Shown: positions 46,584 through 55,219, numbered from the stretch's first letter. The stretch: 55,643 nucleotides of DNA from Lachnospiraceae bacterium (GCA_017461775.1 JAFTXD010000112.1:1-55643), one strand, 5' to 3'. Program-made: numbers and translations. Notes: generated from the sequence alone by a model not told the origin.

Positions 46584-48938
46584 TTAGTCGAGAGATGCAC
46601 CTACGCCGTAGCCGCTTACTGCGCTGCCGCTCTTTACCTGGAATAATCCATTCATATCTACGCTACCATCAGATGCACGGAACACTTCGTGATAGTTGGC
46701 TGCGTATTTACCACTTGAGTAGCCGGAGATGCTGGTGCTGCTGAAGATGGATGAAGATAAGGAAAGCTTGGTTCCGCTCTTCACTGCACTTCCGGAGAAG
46801 GTACCTGAGCTGATGTAGTAGTAGCCGCTGTTTGCGTATACACAGTTGCTCATTTTTCCGAGGAATTTATCTGCTCCCTTCAAGGAATCAGAGTAGGAAA
46901 GAAGATTCTTGTAGGTTGCAGAGGAGGATGTTCTGTAGCACATAAAGTTTGCCTTAGAAGCATACACACCATTGTTTACTGCGGTACAGTTACTCATAGA
47001 GATTGCACCACCATTGTTGTTATCGGTGAAACCGCAAGCACCATTGTTAAATGCAAGACAGTTAGAAACAACGTGAGCAGTAGGAACACCGGAGCCACCT
47101 AACTTAAATCCGTTCATATCACCGTTTGCAGAACCGGAACCATCGGTTAACTTACCGTTACCGAAAGCAACACAGTTCTTGATGGTTACAACACCGATTG
47201 CACCGGTGTCGGTCTTTGCATATAAATCCCAACCGTCATCGCTGTTACAGTATGCGATACAACCGTCGAATACATTTCCGCTACCACAGGTAAGCTTAGC
47301 TGCGAAGCCGTCAGCGTTTTCGGAAGTAGCCTCATCCTTGTTGTTGAAGGAAGTACAGTTGATAATCTGGTTGTATGCCGGCCACTCAGACAATTCATCA
47401 TACTGTGTCTGATAACGGCTGATCTGAAGACCGGAGTCATGGTTCTCGTAGAACTGACACATTTCAATTACATTGTTGTTACCGGATAAGAGCATACCAT
47501 TGTCGCCGGCACCCTTAATATCGATATCATAGAAATGCCAGTAGTCACCGTCAAGTACGATACCTCTGTTAGAGCCGGATTCAGACATGGAGCTGAAATC
47601 TAAGGTTACAGTGCCGCCATTGTAGCTGCTGATCTTCTTATAAGAGCCGGATTTACCACAGTTGCTCTCATCGATGACGATGGTGCTGGATAAGCTGTAG
47701 GTTCCGGACATCATCCAGATGGTCTTGCCTGCGGAAATCTTCTTGATTGCAGTTGCAAGGTCATAAGGGCTGCTCTGGGTACCGCTGTTAGAGGACTTAC
47801 CGCTGGTGGAAACGAATAAGTCACCACTTTCTGCGGAGGAGCTGGAACTTGAGGAGCCTGAGCTGGAAGAACCGGAGGAGCTGGAACCGGAAGAGCTTGA
47901 GGAACCACCCACTGCTTCAAAAATCCACTGCTGGCAGGTGTTGTCATAGTAAGTCCACTGACATACATTGCCGCCGTCCGCAGTGCTGAAATTATAAACA
48001 TCGATACTCTTGGTATCTGCGCTTGCCTTGGTGAGAATGCCGTATGCACCACTCTTAGAGGATGCAACAAGCTTAAATTTCTGAGGATCTAAATTGTTAT
48101 TGGACCAAACCTGAATGTTGGTTCCATCTTCGTTGATACCGTAAGGAACGTCAAGCATATAGCCTGTACCATTCTTTAAGGTGAAATAACCACTGCCGGT
48201 GTTGGTAAGATACCACTTCTGACCGGAAACACCAGTACCGGTACCCTGCTCAACATTTGCTCCGTCATAGCCGGAGTTGTTTGCAACCTGGAGATACTTC
48301 TGGCTGTTTACGTTCTTGATATAGTACCAGCCGTCAGAAAGAGTTGAGTAGTTTGAAACGGTGGTGCTGGATGAAGAGCTGCTGGAGCTGCTGGAGCTGC
48401 TGGAGCTGCTCTTGGAATCTACCTGAATCTTGTAGATATTGATACCGCTGCCGGAAGAGTACAGATATACATATCCTGAACTGCCGGAATAGCTGTAGGT
48501 CTGTAAGGATGCAGAAGATCCTGCGCTGAGAGTTCCTAACTTATTGCCGGATGCATCAGCTACCACTAAGGTTCTTGTGGAGCTTCCGGAGCTCTTTAAT
48601 ACTACCTTAATGGTATCAGAACCGGATACAGGAACCTTTACGGCACGGTATGAAGTGCTGCCGCCACCCCCAAGTGCAAGGCAGTAGGTGTAAGACGTAC
48701 CGTCCACGGTCTGGCTGTCTGCTTTCACAGACATGGTTTTGGAACTGGTCGCAATCAGTGACAGTCCATCTACAGTTACGGTTGATGAGATTGTTCCCAG
48801 ATTCTTAAACTCAGAATTCTTAAAATTCCAAGAAACGGAATCTGCTTTCGCGGTCATACTTCCAAGGCCTGTAAACAGGGTTACTGCCAAACAAAAGGTC
48901 AGAACCTTGGAGATTAATCGCATAATAGTTTTTCGCAT
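46584..48938 (-). CDS. Secreted pectate lyase, family PL9, with carbohydrate-binding modules
   Basis: The 784-residue protein has a signal peptide (MRKTIMRL...AKADS), an N-terminal beta-sandwich domain (about 33-160), a 15-Ser linker, a ricin-type beta-trefoil lectin/CBM13-like domain (about 185-315), a Ser/Gly linker and a PL9 right-handed beta-helix (about 347-784). The PL9 calcium ligands known from Dickeya PelL appear with the right spacing as Asp543, Asp567, Asp568 and Asp571, and the catalytic Lys as Lys612 (NGFKLGG). It should cleave polygalacturonate outside the cell. GGGGAGGA lies seven bases before ATG 48938; the frame upstream of it is not used. Confidence 0.88.
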   Translation of the reverse strand: MRKTIMRLISKVLTFCLAVTLFTGLGSMTAKADSVSWNFKNSEFKNLGTISSTVTVDGLSLIATSSKTMSVKADSQTVDGTSYTYCLALGGGGSTSYRAVKVPVSGSDTIKVVLKSSGSSTRTLVVADASGNKLGTLSAGSSASLQTYSYSGSSGYVYLYSSGSGINIYKIQVDSKSSSSSSSSSSSSSSSTTVSNYSTLSDGWYYIKNVNSQKYLQVANNSGYDGANVEQGTGTGVSGQKWYLTNTGSGYFTLKNGTGYMLDVPYGINEDGTNIQVWSNNNLDPQKFKLVASSKSGAYGILTKASADTKSIDVYNFSTADGGNVCQWTYYDNTCQQWIFEAVGGSSSSSGSSSSGSSSSGSSSSSSSAESGDLFVSTSGKSSNSGTQSSPYDLATAIKKISAGKTIWMMSGTYSLSSTIVIDESNCGKSGSYKKISSYNGGTVTLDFSSMSESGSNRGIVLDGDYWHFYDIDIKGAGDNGMLLSGNNNVIEMCQFYENHDSGLQISRYQTQYDELSEWPAYNQIINCTSFNNKDEATSENADGFAAKLTCGSGNVFDGCIAYCNSDDGWDLYAKTDTGAIGVVTIKNCVAFGNGKLTDGSGSANGDMNGFKLGGSGVPTAHVVSNCLAFNNGACGFTDNNNGGAISMSNCTAVNNGVYASKANFMCYRTSSSATYKNLLSYSDSLKGADKFLGKMSNCVYANSGYYYISSGTFSGSAVKSGTKLSLSSSIFSSTSISGYSSGKYAANYHEVFRASDGSVDMNGLFQVKSGSAVSGYGVGASLD
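48376..48411 (-). repeat. Four tandem 9-bp units encoding a polyserine linker
   Basis: On the plus strand the unit GAGCTGCTG is repeated four times (last copy one change). It encodes part of the serine run in the pectate lyase. A multiple of three, it can expand or contract without breaking the frame. Confidence 0.8.
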
Positions 48939-49033
48939 ATAAAAATCCTCCCCATATTTTGATAAAAATACTATAACATAATGGGCAATTAGACTTCCAT
49001 GAGAATATAGTCTGAATTTTCTGAACAAAAACT

Positions 49034-49059
49034 TAGTACGATTGTACCAAAAAGTACTA
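49034..49059. promoter_or_regulatory. Possible operator between the pectate lyase and the hemerythrin gene
   Basis: TAGTAC (49034-49039) and GTACTA (49054-49059) form an inverted repeat with a further GTAC between them, about 95 bases upstream of the lyase start. A minus-strand TG-T-TATAGT extended -10 lies nearer the gene. Whether a regulator binds here is unknown. Confidence 0.35.
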
Positions 49060-49167
49060 GGAAAGAGCTTGCAATTGTACAAAATGCACAAAAACAAAAC
49101 GGGCAAATTGTAAGCTCTTACAGTTATCAAAGTGTTTTCTGAAAGAATGGAATAAAAAAAGACAATA

Positions 49168-49176
49168 TGGTAAAAT
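49168..49176 (+). promoter_or_regulatory. Extended -10 promoter of the hemerythrin gene
   Basis: TGG followed by TAAAAT (49171-49176), about 39 bases before the ATG; no clear -35. Confidence 0.45.
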
Positions 49177-49214
49177 AGTCCTATATGATATAAATTGCGG
49201 AAGGATGGTGGCTT

Positions 49215-50015
49215 ATGTTTCAATTTACCAAAGAATGTCTTATCGGAGTAGAACATATAGATGCAGAGCACAGAGCACTGTTTGCCATGATTAATGAGGC
49301 AATGGAGCTTCTTAAGGAGGACAATGGGACCACATTGTTTGTTGAGAAAAATCTGATAGGAGCGTTAAAGCGATACGCAGAGGAGCATTTTGCCCATGAG
49401 GAGGCATATATGGAGCAAATTGGTGACCTTGAGTTGCCAAGGCAGAGAAAGGAGCATCAGGCCTTTACAGAATATGTGAATAACTATGATATGGGGGAGC
49501 TCTCCGAAGAGGGGGCGGCGCAGCGGTTAAATGACTTGCTTTTATATCTTGCAAAATGGCTTTACCGCCACATTCTTTGCAGTGATATGATGATTGGGCA
49601 TAATCGGAAGGAAAAGGGAGGAGAGTTGGTTTTCACCAAGGAGTATTATACCGGCATAGAATTGGTGGATGCTCAGCACGCCAGACTGTTTGAGATTATA
49701 AATGAAGCAGACAAGCTGATTAAAGCAGAGCTTCTTCATGATAAATATGATGAGATTGTACACATTTTAAATGTGCTTAAGGATTATACGGTAACACATT
49801 TTACCGATGAGGAGGCATATATGGAGCGCATCGGATACGAGGGACTCTCAGCCCAGAAGGTGGCTCATATGTCCTTTGTAGATATGTTAAATCAGGTGAA
49901 TCTGGACAACGTGGATGACAATCAGCAGGAGTACTTAGAGGAGCTGGTAGTCTATTTGAAAAATTGGCTGATTGTGCATATTCTGAAGGTGGACAAGAGG
50001 ATACCGGTAAAATAA
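49215..50015 (+). CDS. Tandem bacteriohemerythrin (two domains) with altered iron ligands
   Basis: The 266-residue protein is two hemerythrin domains (about 1-130 and 136-265). Domain 1 ligands: His19, His58, Glu62, His81, His119, Asp124. Domain 2: His155, His195, Glu199, His218, His255, Asp260. In both, the first His of the usual HxxxH pair, expected 15 residues after the Glu, is Gln (Gln77 and Gln214). Hemerythrins bind O2 or sense oxygen/iron at a di-iron site; this change could weaken or retune binding. GGAAGGATGG precedes the ATG. No terminator separates it from spoVT. Confidence 0.87.
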   Translation: MFQFTKECLIGVEHIDAEHRALFAMINEAMELLKEDNGTTLFVEKNLIGALKRYAEEHFAHEEAYMEQIGDLELPRQRKEHQAFTEYVNNYDMGELSEEGAAQRLNDLLLYLAKWLYRHILCSDMMIGHNRKEKGGELVFTKEYYTGIELVDAQHARLFEIINEADKLIKAELLHDKYDEIVHILNVLKDYTVTHFTDEEAYMERIGYEGLSAQKVAHMSFVDMLNQVNLDNVDDNQQEYLEELVVYLKNWLIVHILKVDKRIPVK

Positions 50016-50028
50016 ACAAATTTTAAAG

Positions 50029-50057
50029 GTATAAAATACCTCCGTTTACAGATACTA
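50029..50057 (+). promoter_or_regulatory. Candidate sigma-G/F-type forespore promoter of spoVT
   Basis: GTATA (50029-50033), 17 bases and GATACTA (50051-50057) resemble the sporulation sigma-G pattern (GNATA-like -35, CATNNTA-like -10). In Bacillus subtilis spoVT is a sigma-G gene. The start point would be about 50064. Confidence 0.5.
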
Positions 50058-50094
50058 GTTTTAAATATCAACACTAGGATTTGTAAATGGAGGT
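50038..50094 (+). promoter_or_regulatory. Inverted repeat able to sequester the spoVT ribosome binding site
   Basis: Bases 50038-50062 pair with 50094-50070: 21 Watson-Crick and two G-U pairs out of 25, with two mismatches and a seven-base loop. The right arm contains TGGAGG (50088-50093), the spoVT ribosome binding site. The left arm overlaps the candidate forespore promoter, whose start point would fall in the loop. Confidence 0.75.
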
Positions 50095-50102
50095 TATATT
50101 AT

Positions 50103-50648
50103 ATGAAAGCAACAGGAATTGTGCGTAGAATAGATGAGCTTGGAAGAATTGTAATCCCCAAGGAGATTCGCAGGGTATTGCACATCAGGGAAAGCGATCC
50201 CATCGAAATATTTACGGATCGTGACGGACATGTGATTTTAAAGAAATATTCCCCTCTGGGAGAGCTTACGGAGTTTGCGGGGAAATATGCGGAGACCCTG
50301 GCATCCGTGTCCGGTCATATGACACTGATTGCGGACCGGGATACCTTTATTGCGGCAGCAGGCGGCGCTAAAATGTACCAGGGAAAAGCTATCAGCAAGA
50401 AGATGGAGGAAAAGCTGAATAACCGGGAGACCATTCTTGCATCCAAAGGGGACCGCAATTTTATCCCCATCAGCGAAGAGGTCAGTGACGAAATCAAGCA
50501 TCAGGCAATCGTGACCATTCTCAGCGAAGGGGATATGATTGGGGCGGTTGTACTCCTCAGCAAAGAAAACAGAGCCAAAATGGCCGATGTAGAATTAAAA
50601 CTCATTCAGGCGGCATCCAGCTTTTTGGGACGTCAGATTGAGCATTAA
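50103..50648 (+). CDS. spoVT: Stage V sporulation protein T
   Basis: The 181-residue regulator has an N-terminal AbrB-type swapped-hairpin DNA-binding domain (MKATGIVRRIDELGRIVIPKEIRR) and a C-terminal GAF-like domain (about 58-180). It matches SpoVT throughout. In Bacillus SpoVT tunes forespore sigma-G genes; in clostridia it affects spore formation. TGGAGG lies nine bases before the ATG, inside the inverted repeat. Confidence 0.95.
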   Translation: MKATGIVRRIDELGRIVIPKEIRRVLHIRESDPIEIFTDRDGHVILKKYSPLGELTEFAGKYAETLASVSGHMTLIADRDTFIAAAGGAKMYQGKAISKKMEEKLNNRETILASKGDRNFIPISEEVSDEIKHQAIVTILSEGDMIGAVVLLSKENRAKMADVELKLIQAASSFLGRQIEH

Positions 50649-50671
50649 AGCGCCAGAAATGGTGCTTTTTA
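50649..50671 (+). terminator. Terminator after spoVT
   Basis: AGCGCCA (50649-50655) pairs with TGGTGCT (50660-50666, one G-U pair), then TTTT. Confidence 0.82.
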
Positions 50672-50672
50672 T

Positions 50673-50701
50673 TTGCTGTAAATGCGGTGCTGTGCTATAA
50701 T
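50673..50701 (+). promoter_or_regulatory. Promoter of the MBOAT-SGNH operon
   Basis: TTGCTG (50673-50678), 17 bases and TATAAT (50696-50701) with a TGC extension, about 53 bases before the MBOAT start. Confidence 0.72.
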
Positions 50702-50753
50702 CTACCATGGTATTATGCAAGAATTTTGAGATTATCAAAAGAAGGAAATAAAG

Positions 50754-52217
50754 ATGCTTTTTAATTCTGTTTTTTTTATAACCACATTTTTGCCGCTGGC
50801 GTTACTGGGATGGTATCTGCTACAGCAACTGAACAATCCCATTTATGCCAAGGTGTTCCTGGTAGGGATGTCTCTGTGGTTTTATGGTTACTATAATCCA
50901 TGGTATTTGTGTGTTCTGCTGCTTAGCCTGTTTGGAAATTACGGGTGTAGCGTGCTCTTTGAAAAGGTCCGGGAGCAAAAGAAGCGTAAAATGGTGCTGG
51001 CACTGGGACTGTTTGTGAATGTAGGATTATTGTTTTATTTTAAATATTTCAATTTCTTCATAGATAATTGCAATTATTTTCTGCATACGGACATCTCCAT
51101 CGAAAAAATAGCACTGCCTCTGGGCATCAGCTTTTTTACCTTTCAGCAGATATCTTTTATCATTGACAGATATCAGCAGACGGCACCGGATTATACCTTT
51201 GTGGATTATGTGTGTTTCGTGACCTATTTTCCCCAGCTGATTGCAGGTCCCATTGTGCTCCACAGTGAGTTTTTACCGGAGCTTTCTGCCAGAAAGAACC
51301 GGAAGGTGGACTGGGAGCTGTTCTTTGATGGTGTGATGCTGTTCATCCTGGGATTGGGAAAAAAGGTGCTGCTGGCAGATATGCTGGCAGTGGTGGTAAA
51401 TGCAGAATTTGCCAATGTAGCCTATCTGGATGGTGTATCTGCATGGGTCACCATTATCTGTTATATGCTGGAGCTGTATTTTGATTTCAGCGGCTACTGT
51501 GACATGGCCAGGGGTATCGGAAAAATGTTTGGCTTTCATTTGCCGGAAAATTTCAATTCTCCACTTATGGCCACATCAGTCAAGGATTTTTGGCGCAGGT
51601 GGCACATGACGCTGTCCCGTTTTCTGACTACGTATATCTATATTCCTCTGGGAGGAAATCGGCAGGGCAAGTGGAAAAAGTGCCGTAATCTGCTGGTGGT
51701 ATTTCTGGTCAGCGGCTTGTGGCATGGAGCCAACTGGACCTTTGTGGTCTGGGGACTTTTACATGGCGCAGCCATGGTCTGGGAGGCCTTATTCCCAAAG
51801 CTACGTTTCCGCCAGGAAGCTTTGAGTCGTCTTTGTACCGGCATCTATGTGACCTTGACCTTTGCTATATTTCGAAGTGATTCTCTGGCACAGGCGGGGC
51901 AGCTGTTCCGACAACTATTTACGGGGGGCAACACAGGCTTCTTTGCAGGAATGTGTAATACCTTGCAGTTTCCGGAGACCTATGCCGTGGTGAAAGCGCT
52001 GGAAATGGTGGCTCCGCAGCTTTTGAATCCGTTTTATATGGCATGCATGCTTCTTTTGCTTGGAATTGCCCTTTGGCTGGTGCGGGGAAAGCGTGCAGAG
52101 GTGTGGATTGAGGAAAAGGGTAGGACATGGAAAGGCTTAACTACAGTAGCCATTTTGTTTATTTGGGCCTTTGTTTCCCTGTCCCAGGTAAGTACCTTTT
52201 TATATTTCAATTTTTAG
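50754..52217 (+). CDS. MBOAT family membrane O-acyltransferase (DltB/AlgI-like)
   Basis: The 487-residue protein has about a dozen membrane helices and the MBOAT core: FFTFQQISFIIDRYQ, SVKDFWRRWHMTLSRFL and SGLWHGANWTF with the catalytic His324. It belongs to the AlgI/DltB branch, which passes acyl groups across the membrane to extracellular polymers. It is followed after 26 bases by a lipid-anchored-like SGNH protein, the usual partner in alginate and cellulose O-acetylation systems. No polymer synthase is nearby, so the acceptor is unknown. GAAGGAAATAAAG precedes the ATG. Confidence 0.9.
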   Translation: MLFNSVFFITTFLPLALLGWYLLQQLNNPIYAKVFLVGMSLWFYGYYNPWYLCVLLLSLFGNYGCSVLFEKVREQKKRKMVLALGLFVNVGLLFYFKYFNFFIDNCNYFLHTDISIEKIALPLGISFFTFQQISFIIDRYQQTAPDYTFVDYVCFVTYFPQLIAGPIVLHSEFLPELSARKNRKVDWELFFDGVMLFILGLGKKVLLADMLAVVVNAEFANVAYLDGVSAWVTIICYMLELYFDFSGYCDMARGIGKMFGFHLPENFNSPLMATSVKDFWRRWHMTLSRFLTTYIYIPLGGNRQGKWKKCRNLLVVFLVSGLWHGANWTFVVWGLLHGAAMVWEALFPKLRFRQEALSRLCTGIYVTLTFAIFRSDSLAQAGQLFRQLFTGGNTGFFAGMCNTLQFPETYAVVKALEMVAPQLLNPFYMACMLLLLGIALWLVRGKRAEVWIEEKGRTWKGLTTVAILFIWAFVSLSQVSTFLYFNF

Positions 52218-52243
52218 AGTAGAAACCCAAAGGAGAAGATGTA

Positions 52244-53308
52244 GTGGAGAAGAAAAAAGCATTGAAAAGACTTTGTCTGCTGATTCTGGCATTGTTTTTT
52301 GCGGTGATATTTTTTGTGTGGCTTCTGGACCCCTTTTACCAATATCACGAGCCCTTTTTCGGGTTGAAAAAGGTGCTTTATGACAGGGATAATCAGGTGC
52401 CGGGAACCATACGGAGTTTTGAGTATGATACGGTGATTCTGGGCTCTTCTGTGGCGGAGAATTTTGATAGCAGCTTTATAGACAGCACATATGATTGTGA
52501 GACCCTTAAGATTATCAGAGCCTCCGGTTCGGTGGCAGATTTGTTGTATTATCTGGAGCAGGCTCATGAGGAGCAGGACCTGGAAAGAGTGTTCTGGTGT
52601 CTGGATATTTTTGCATTGACGGCACCTATGGAGGTGACTCTTTACGGGGAGGATATCCCCAGATACCTTCATACGGAGAATGTGCTGGATGATATTCCAT
52701 ATATTTTTAATAAAGAAGTTATCATGAAAAAGATACCCATGATGCTGGCCTACTCCTTTATGGACATCAATACCGGTGGCCATGCATATGACTGGTCGGC
52801 GGACAAGACCTTTGGCGCAGCAAAGGCGATGACTGCATATGCGAAGCCGGAAGATAGTGGCACAGTGGAAAGTCGGGATTTTTCCTCGGAAAAAGCCCTT
52901 ATAGGGCAGAATATAGAATCCGTGATTTCAGAGATAAAGTCCCATCCGGAGGTGGAATATACGGTCATGTTTCCGCCTTATTCCCTGCTATGGTGGGATT
53001 GCGGCTATGTGAATGGGGAAAGAGAAAAGTATGGATACATTCTGGAGCAGGTGCTTTCAGAGCTTTTGGAGTGTGAGAATGCAACTGTACATTTCTTTAT
53101 GGCAGAGAAGGATATTGTCTGTAATCTGGACAATTACATGGACATGATTCACTATACCCCTCAGATAAATCAGTATATGTTAGATGGGGTGGCTCAGGGG
53201 ACACATGAAGTAACGAAAGATAATCTCGGGGAAATTTTGACAAAGGTGGAAGAAAACTTTGATTACATTATTTCCGAAGGGATTTATGAGTATTATCCGA
53301 AAAAATAG
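52244..53308 (+). CDS. Membrane-anchored SGNH-hydrolase-like acyltransferase partner (AlgX/DltD-like)
   Basis: The 354-residue protein has an N-terminal signal anchor (about 9-28) and an exterior domain with the SGNH elements GSSVAEN (nucleophile Ser68 or Ser69) and Asp300-x-x-His303 (DMIH). The fold and gene order fit the extracellular transferase that takes the acyl group from the MBOAT partner. The start is GTG 52244, with AAAGGAGA eight bases upstream. It is co-transcribed with the MBOAT gene and ends at a terminator. Confidence 0.78.
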   Translation: MEKKKALKRLCLLILALFFAVIFFVWLLDPFYQYHEPFFGLKKVLYDRDNQVPGTIRSFEYDTVILGSSVAENFDSSFIDSTYDCETLKIIRASGSVADLLYYLEQAHEEQDLERVFWCLDIFALTAPMEVTLYGEDIPRYLHTENVLDDIPYIFNKEVIMKKIPMMLAYSFMDINTGGHAYDWSADKTFGAAKAMTAYAKPEDSGTVESRDFSSEKALIGQNIESVISEIKSHPEVEYTVMFPPYSLLWWDCGYVNGEREKYGYILEQVLSELLECENATVHFFMAEKDIVCNLDNYMDMIHYTPQINQYMLDGVAQGTHEVTKDNLGEILTKVEENFDYIISEGIYEYYPKK

Positions 53309-53309
53309 A

Positions 53310-53360
53310 AATACGCAATGAGATGAGTTTCACCAAAAAACTTCTCATTGCGTATTTTTA
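53310..53360. terminator. Bidirectional terminator
   Basis: ATACGCAATGAG (53311-53322) pairs with CTCATTGCGTAT (53344-53355), followed by TTTTT. It separates the convergent SGNH and DUF5808 genes. Confidence 0.88.
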
Positions 53361-53361
53361 T

Positions 53362-54729
53362 TTACTGTATTGCTTCATACACAAACCTTGTTTCTTCCGC
53401 ATCATTGCCACTGAAATAGTAGGTTTCCCCGAAGGCCTCAAACCGGATGAACAACGCGCTTTCCGGATTTAAAAATACGGTGCAGCGCTCGCCCTCAGAG
53501 ACCATAAAGCTTCCCTTTTTCAGAGTATCCATGGAGGTACCGTGGTTTTTGGACATCCTGGGAAGCTCAGTGAGAAGCTCTGCATTCTGGATGCCGTCCA
53601 GAGAAATGCTGTACTCCTCACGTAGGTGTGTTGCCACCAGCCGGTCACCAGAAACGGTCAGTGCAATGGGCGTGAATTCTAATAAAATCACCCAGATGCA
53701 GATGGCCGGGATGGAGAGCAGGGACAAAACGGCGAAGATGGTAAAGCCTTTTCCTACAGGGGTAGCCAGGTTCACCGTGGTTCCTATGCCCACACGCTTT
53801 TCCACCATGGAGTGTTTATTCTTGGGATTGTAATAAATCATACCCCAGAGCCAGTGGGAGTCGTCATCCGTGAAAGCTTCGTGCATGCTCTCGCTATAGG
53901 TGGAATCAATATGGTTTTTCTTTTTTATCATCCAAAAGAGCAGTGCCAGGGTAACCAATGTATAGAGAATGGATGCTGCCCAGAAGATGCCGGTAAGCTG
54001 TCCACTTTTCGTCAAGGCAAAGGGGATACTGAGCATATAAAGGACACTTACCCAACTACAGATGACCCAGAAGTCCTTCCACAGATTTTTCTTGGCACGG
54101 TTGTAATTTACATTTACATCACTGTTCATACTGATAATCTGGGTTTTCTGCTTATCCATCCACACGGCAACAAACCAGAACAGTGGAGCGATGGTGGCAA
54201 AGCTGTATACCAGAAGGCGCATGGCCGTATTTGCAGGCTGGGCATATACGGAAAGGGTCCAAAATACGATGACCACATTCAGCACATTTTGTGGAAGAAA
54301 ATGATACCACTTTACCCTGCGTACATTGCCTGCAGATTTCATTTCCACATAAACGGGAAGCTGCTGTGGATGGTTCCAGCCCTTGGTGACCTTTAATTCC
54401 TTCAGCTCCTTATTGGCTATGCCAAAGGGGATGAAAAAGGCAAAGCAGGTGGCCAGAAGCCATAGCATCCAGCCGGTCAGAAAGATGGAAAACCAGGGGA
54501 TGAACATCAAAGGTATGGGGGTGAGCAGCAGTACCCAGAGGTAGTGCTTCATACGTTTATTGTATTTTTCAACGATTTGCTCCACATCCGGGTCTTTTTT
54601 ATGTTCCTTATCAATGGTCACGCCAAAGTAAATGTTTTTCTTTGGTGTGGCATCATTTTTGAGAAGAAAATACATAAGCAGTATAAATGGATAAAGCATA
54701 ATAACTAAAAATAGTGCTATGAAATTCAT
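53362..54729 (-). CDS. DUF5808-containing polytopic membrane protein
   Basis: The 455-residue protein has about eight membrane helices with a short HWLWGMIYYNPKN motif (near residue 293) typical of DUF5808, followed by two helices and a C-terminal PH-like beta-rich tail (about 365-455). Function unknown. AGGAGG lies just before the ATG on the minus strand. It follows the GntR regulator by 24 bases, the usual partner pairing, so its amount is probably set by that repressor. Confidence 0.8.
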   Translation of the reverse strand: MNFIALFLVIMLYPFILLMYFLLKNDATPKKNIYFGVTIDKEHKKDPDVEQIVEKYNKRMKHYLWVLLLTPIPLMFIPWFSIFLTGWMLWLLATCFAFFIPFGIANKELKELKVTKGWNHPQQLPVYVEMKSAGNVRRVKWYHFLPQNVLNVVIVFWTLSVYAQPANTAMRLLVYSFATIAPLFWFVAVWMDKQKTQIISMNSDVNVNYNRAKKNLWKDFWVICSWVSVLYMLSIPFALTKSGQLTGIFWAASILYTLVTLALLFWMIKKKNHIDSTYSESMHEAFTDDDSHWLWGMIYYNPKNKHSMVEKRVGIGTTVNLATPVGKGFTIFAVLSLLSIPAICIWVILLEFTPIALTVSGDRLVATHLREEYSISLDGIQNAELLTELPRMSKNHGTSMDTLKKGSFMVSEGERCTVFLNPESALFIRFEAFGETYYFSGNDAEETRFVYEAIQ

Positions 54730-54753
54730 TGTTTATCCTCCTATTTCTGTAGT

Positions 54754-55167
54754 TTACTCCAGCAAAGGAGTATATTCCCCCTGCAAGTAGCCATCTGGCA
54801 TGGAAGAAGCATAATATTCGTCCACCAGAGCGACAAATTCGTCCCTGGTTATTCCGCGAATACGTGCTTCGGAAACCATCTGATGGAGCTGTTCTTTTGC
54901 CTCCGGGGAAAGCTCCGGTATGGAAGCAAATTTTTCCCGGACACGCACGCCGTTTCTCTTGTCCGTGATAATATACCCCTCCTGTTTCAGCAGCTGATAA
55001 GCTTTATTTACTGTCATGGAGTTGATACCAATCTCCTCCGCCAGAGCCCGCACCGTGGGAAGCTTCTCCCCCGGCAGCAGCTTTCCTTCCGAAATACCTA
55101 CCACAATCTGATTCCGAATCTGTTTAAATACCGGCACATCTGAGCCGTCCTGTAAAATAATAACCAT
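54754..55167 (-). CDS. GntR family transcriptional regulator, YtrA subfamily
   Basis: The 137-residue protein has a GntR winged helix (about residues 10-75: PVFKQIRNQIVVGISEG, LPTVRALAEEIGINSMTVNKAYQLL) and only a short C-terminal helical tail, as in YtrA-type repressors of membrane transport or stress genes. I start at ATG 55167, with AAAGGAGA six bases upstream; the longer frame adds a spurious hydrophobic stretch. The downstream membrane protein gene is its likely target. Confidence 0.9.
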   Translation of the reverse strand: MVIILQDGSDVPVFKQIRNQIVVGISEGKLLPGEKLPTVRALAEEIGINSMTVNKAYQLLKQEGYIITDKRNGVRVREKFASIPELSPEAKEQLHQMVSEARIRGITRDEFVALVDEYYASSMPDGYLQGEYTPLLE

Positions 55168-55181
55168 AAAATATCTCCTTT

Positions 55182-55219
55182 GTATTACCCATAATAATAC
55201 AAACAATACAATAATGCAA
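55182..55219 (-). promoter_or_regulatory. Promoter and palindromic operator of the gntR operon
   Basis: On the minus strand TTGCAT (55219-55214), 17 bases and TATTAT (55196-55191). The -10 lies inside the palindrome GTATTA...TAATAC (55200-55182), a layout expected for autorepression by a YtrA-type regulator. Confidence 0.65.
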
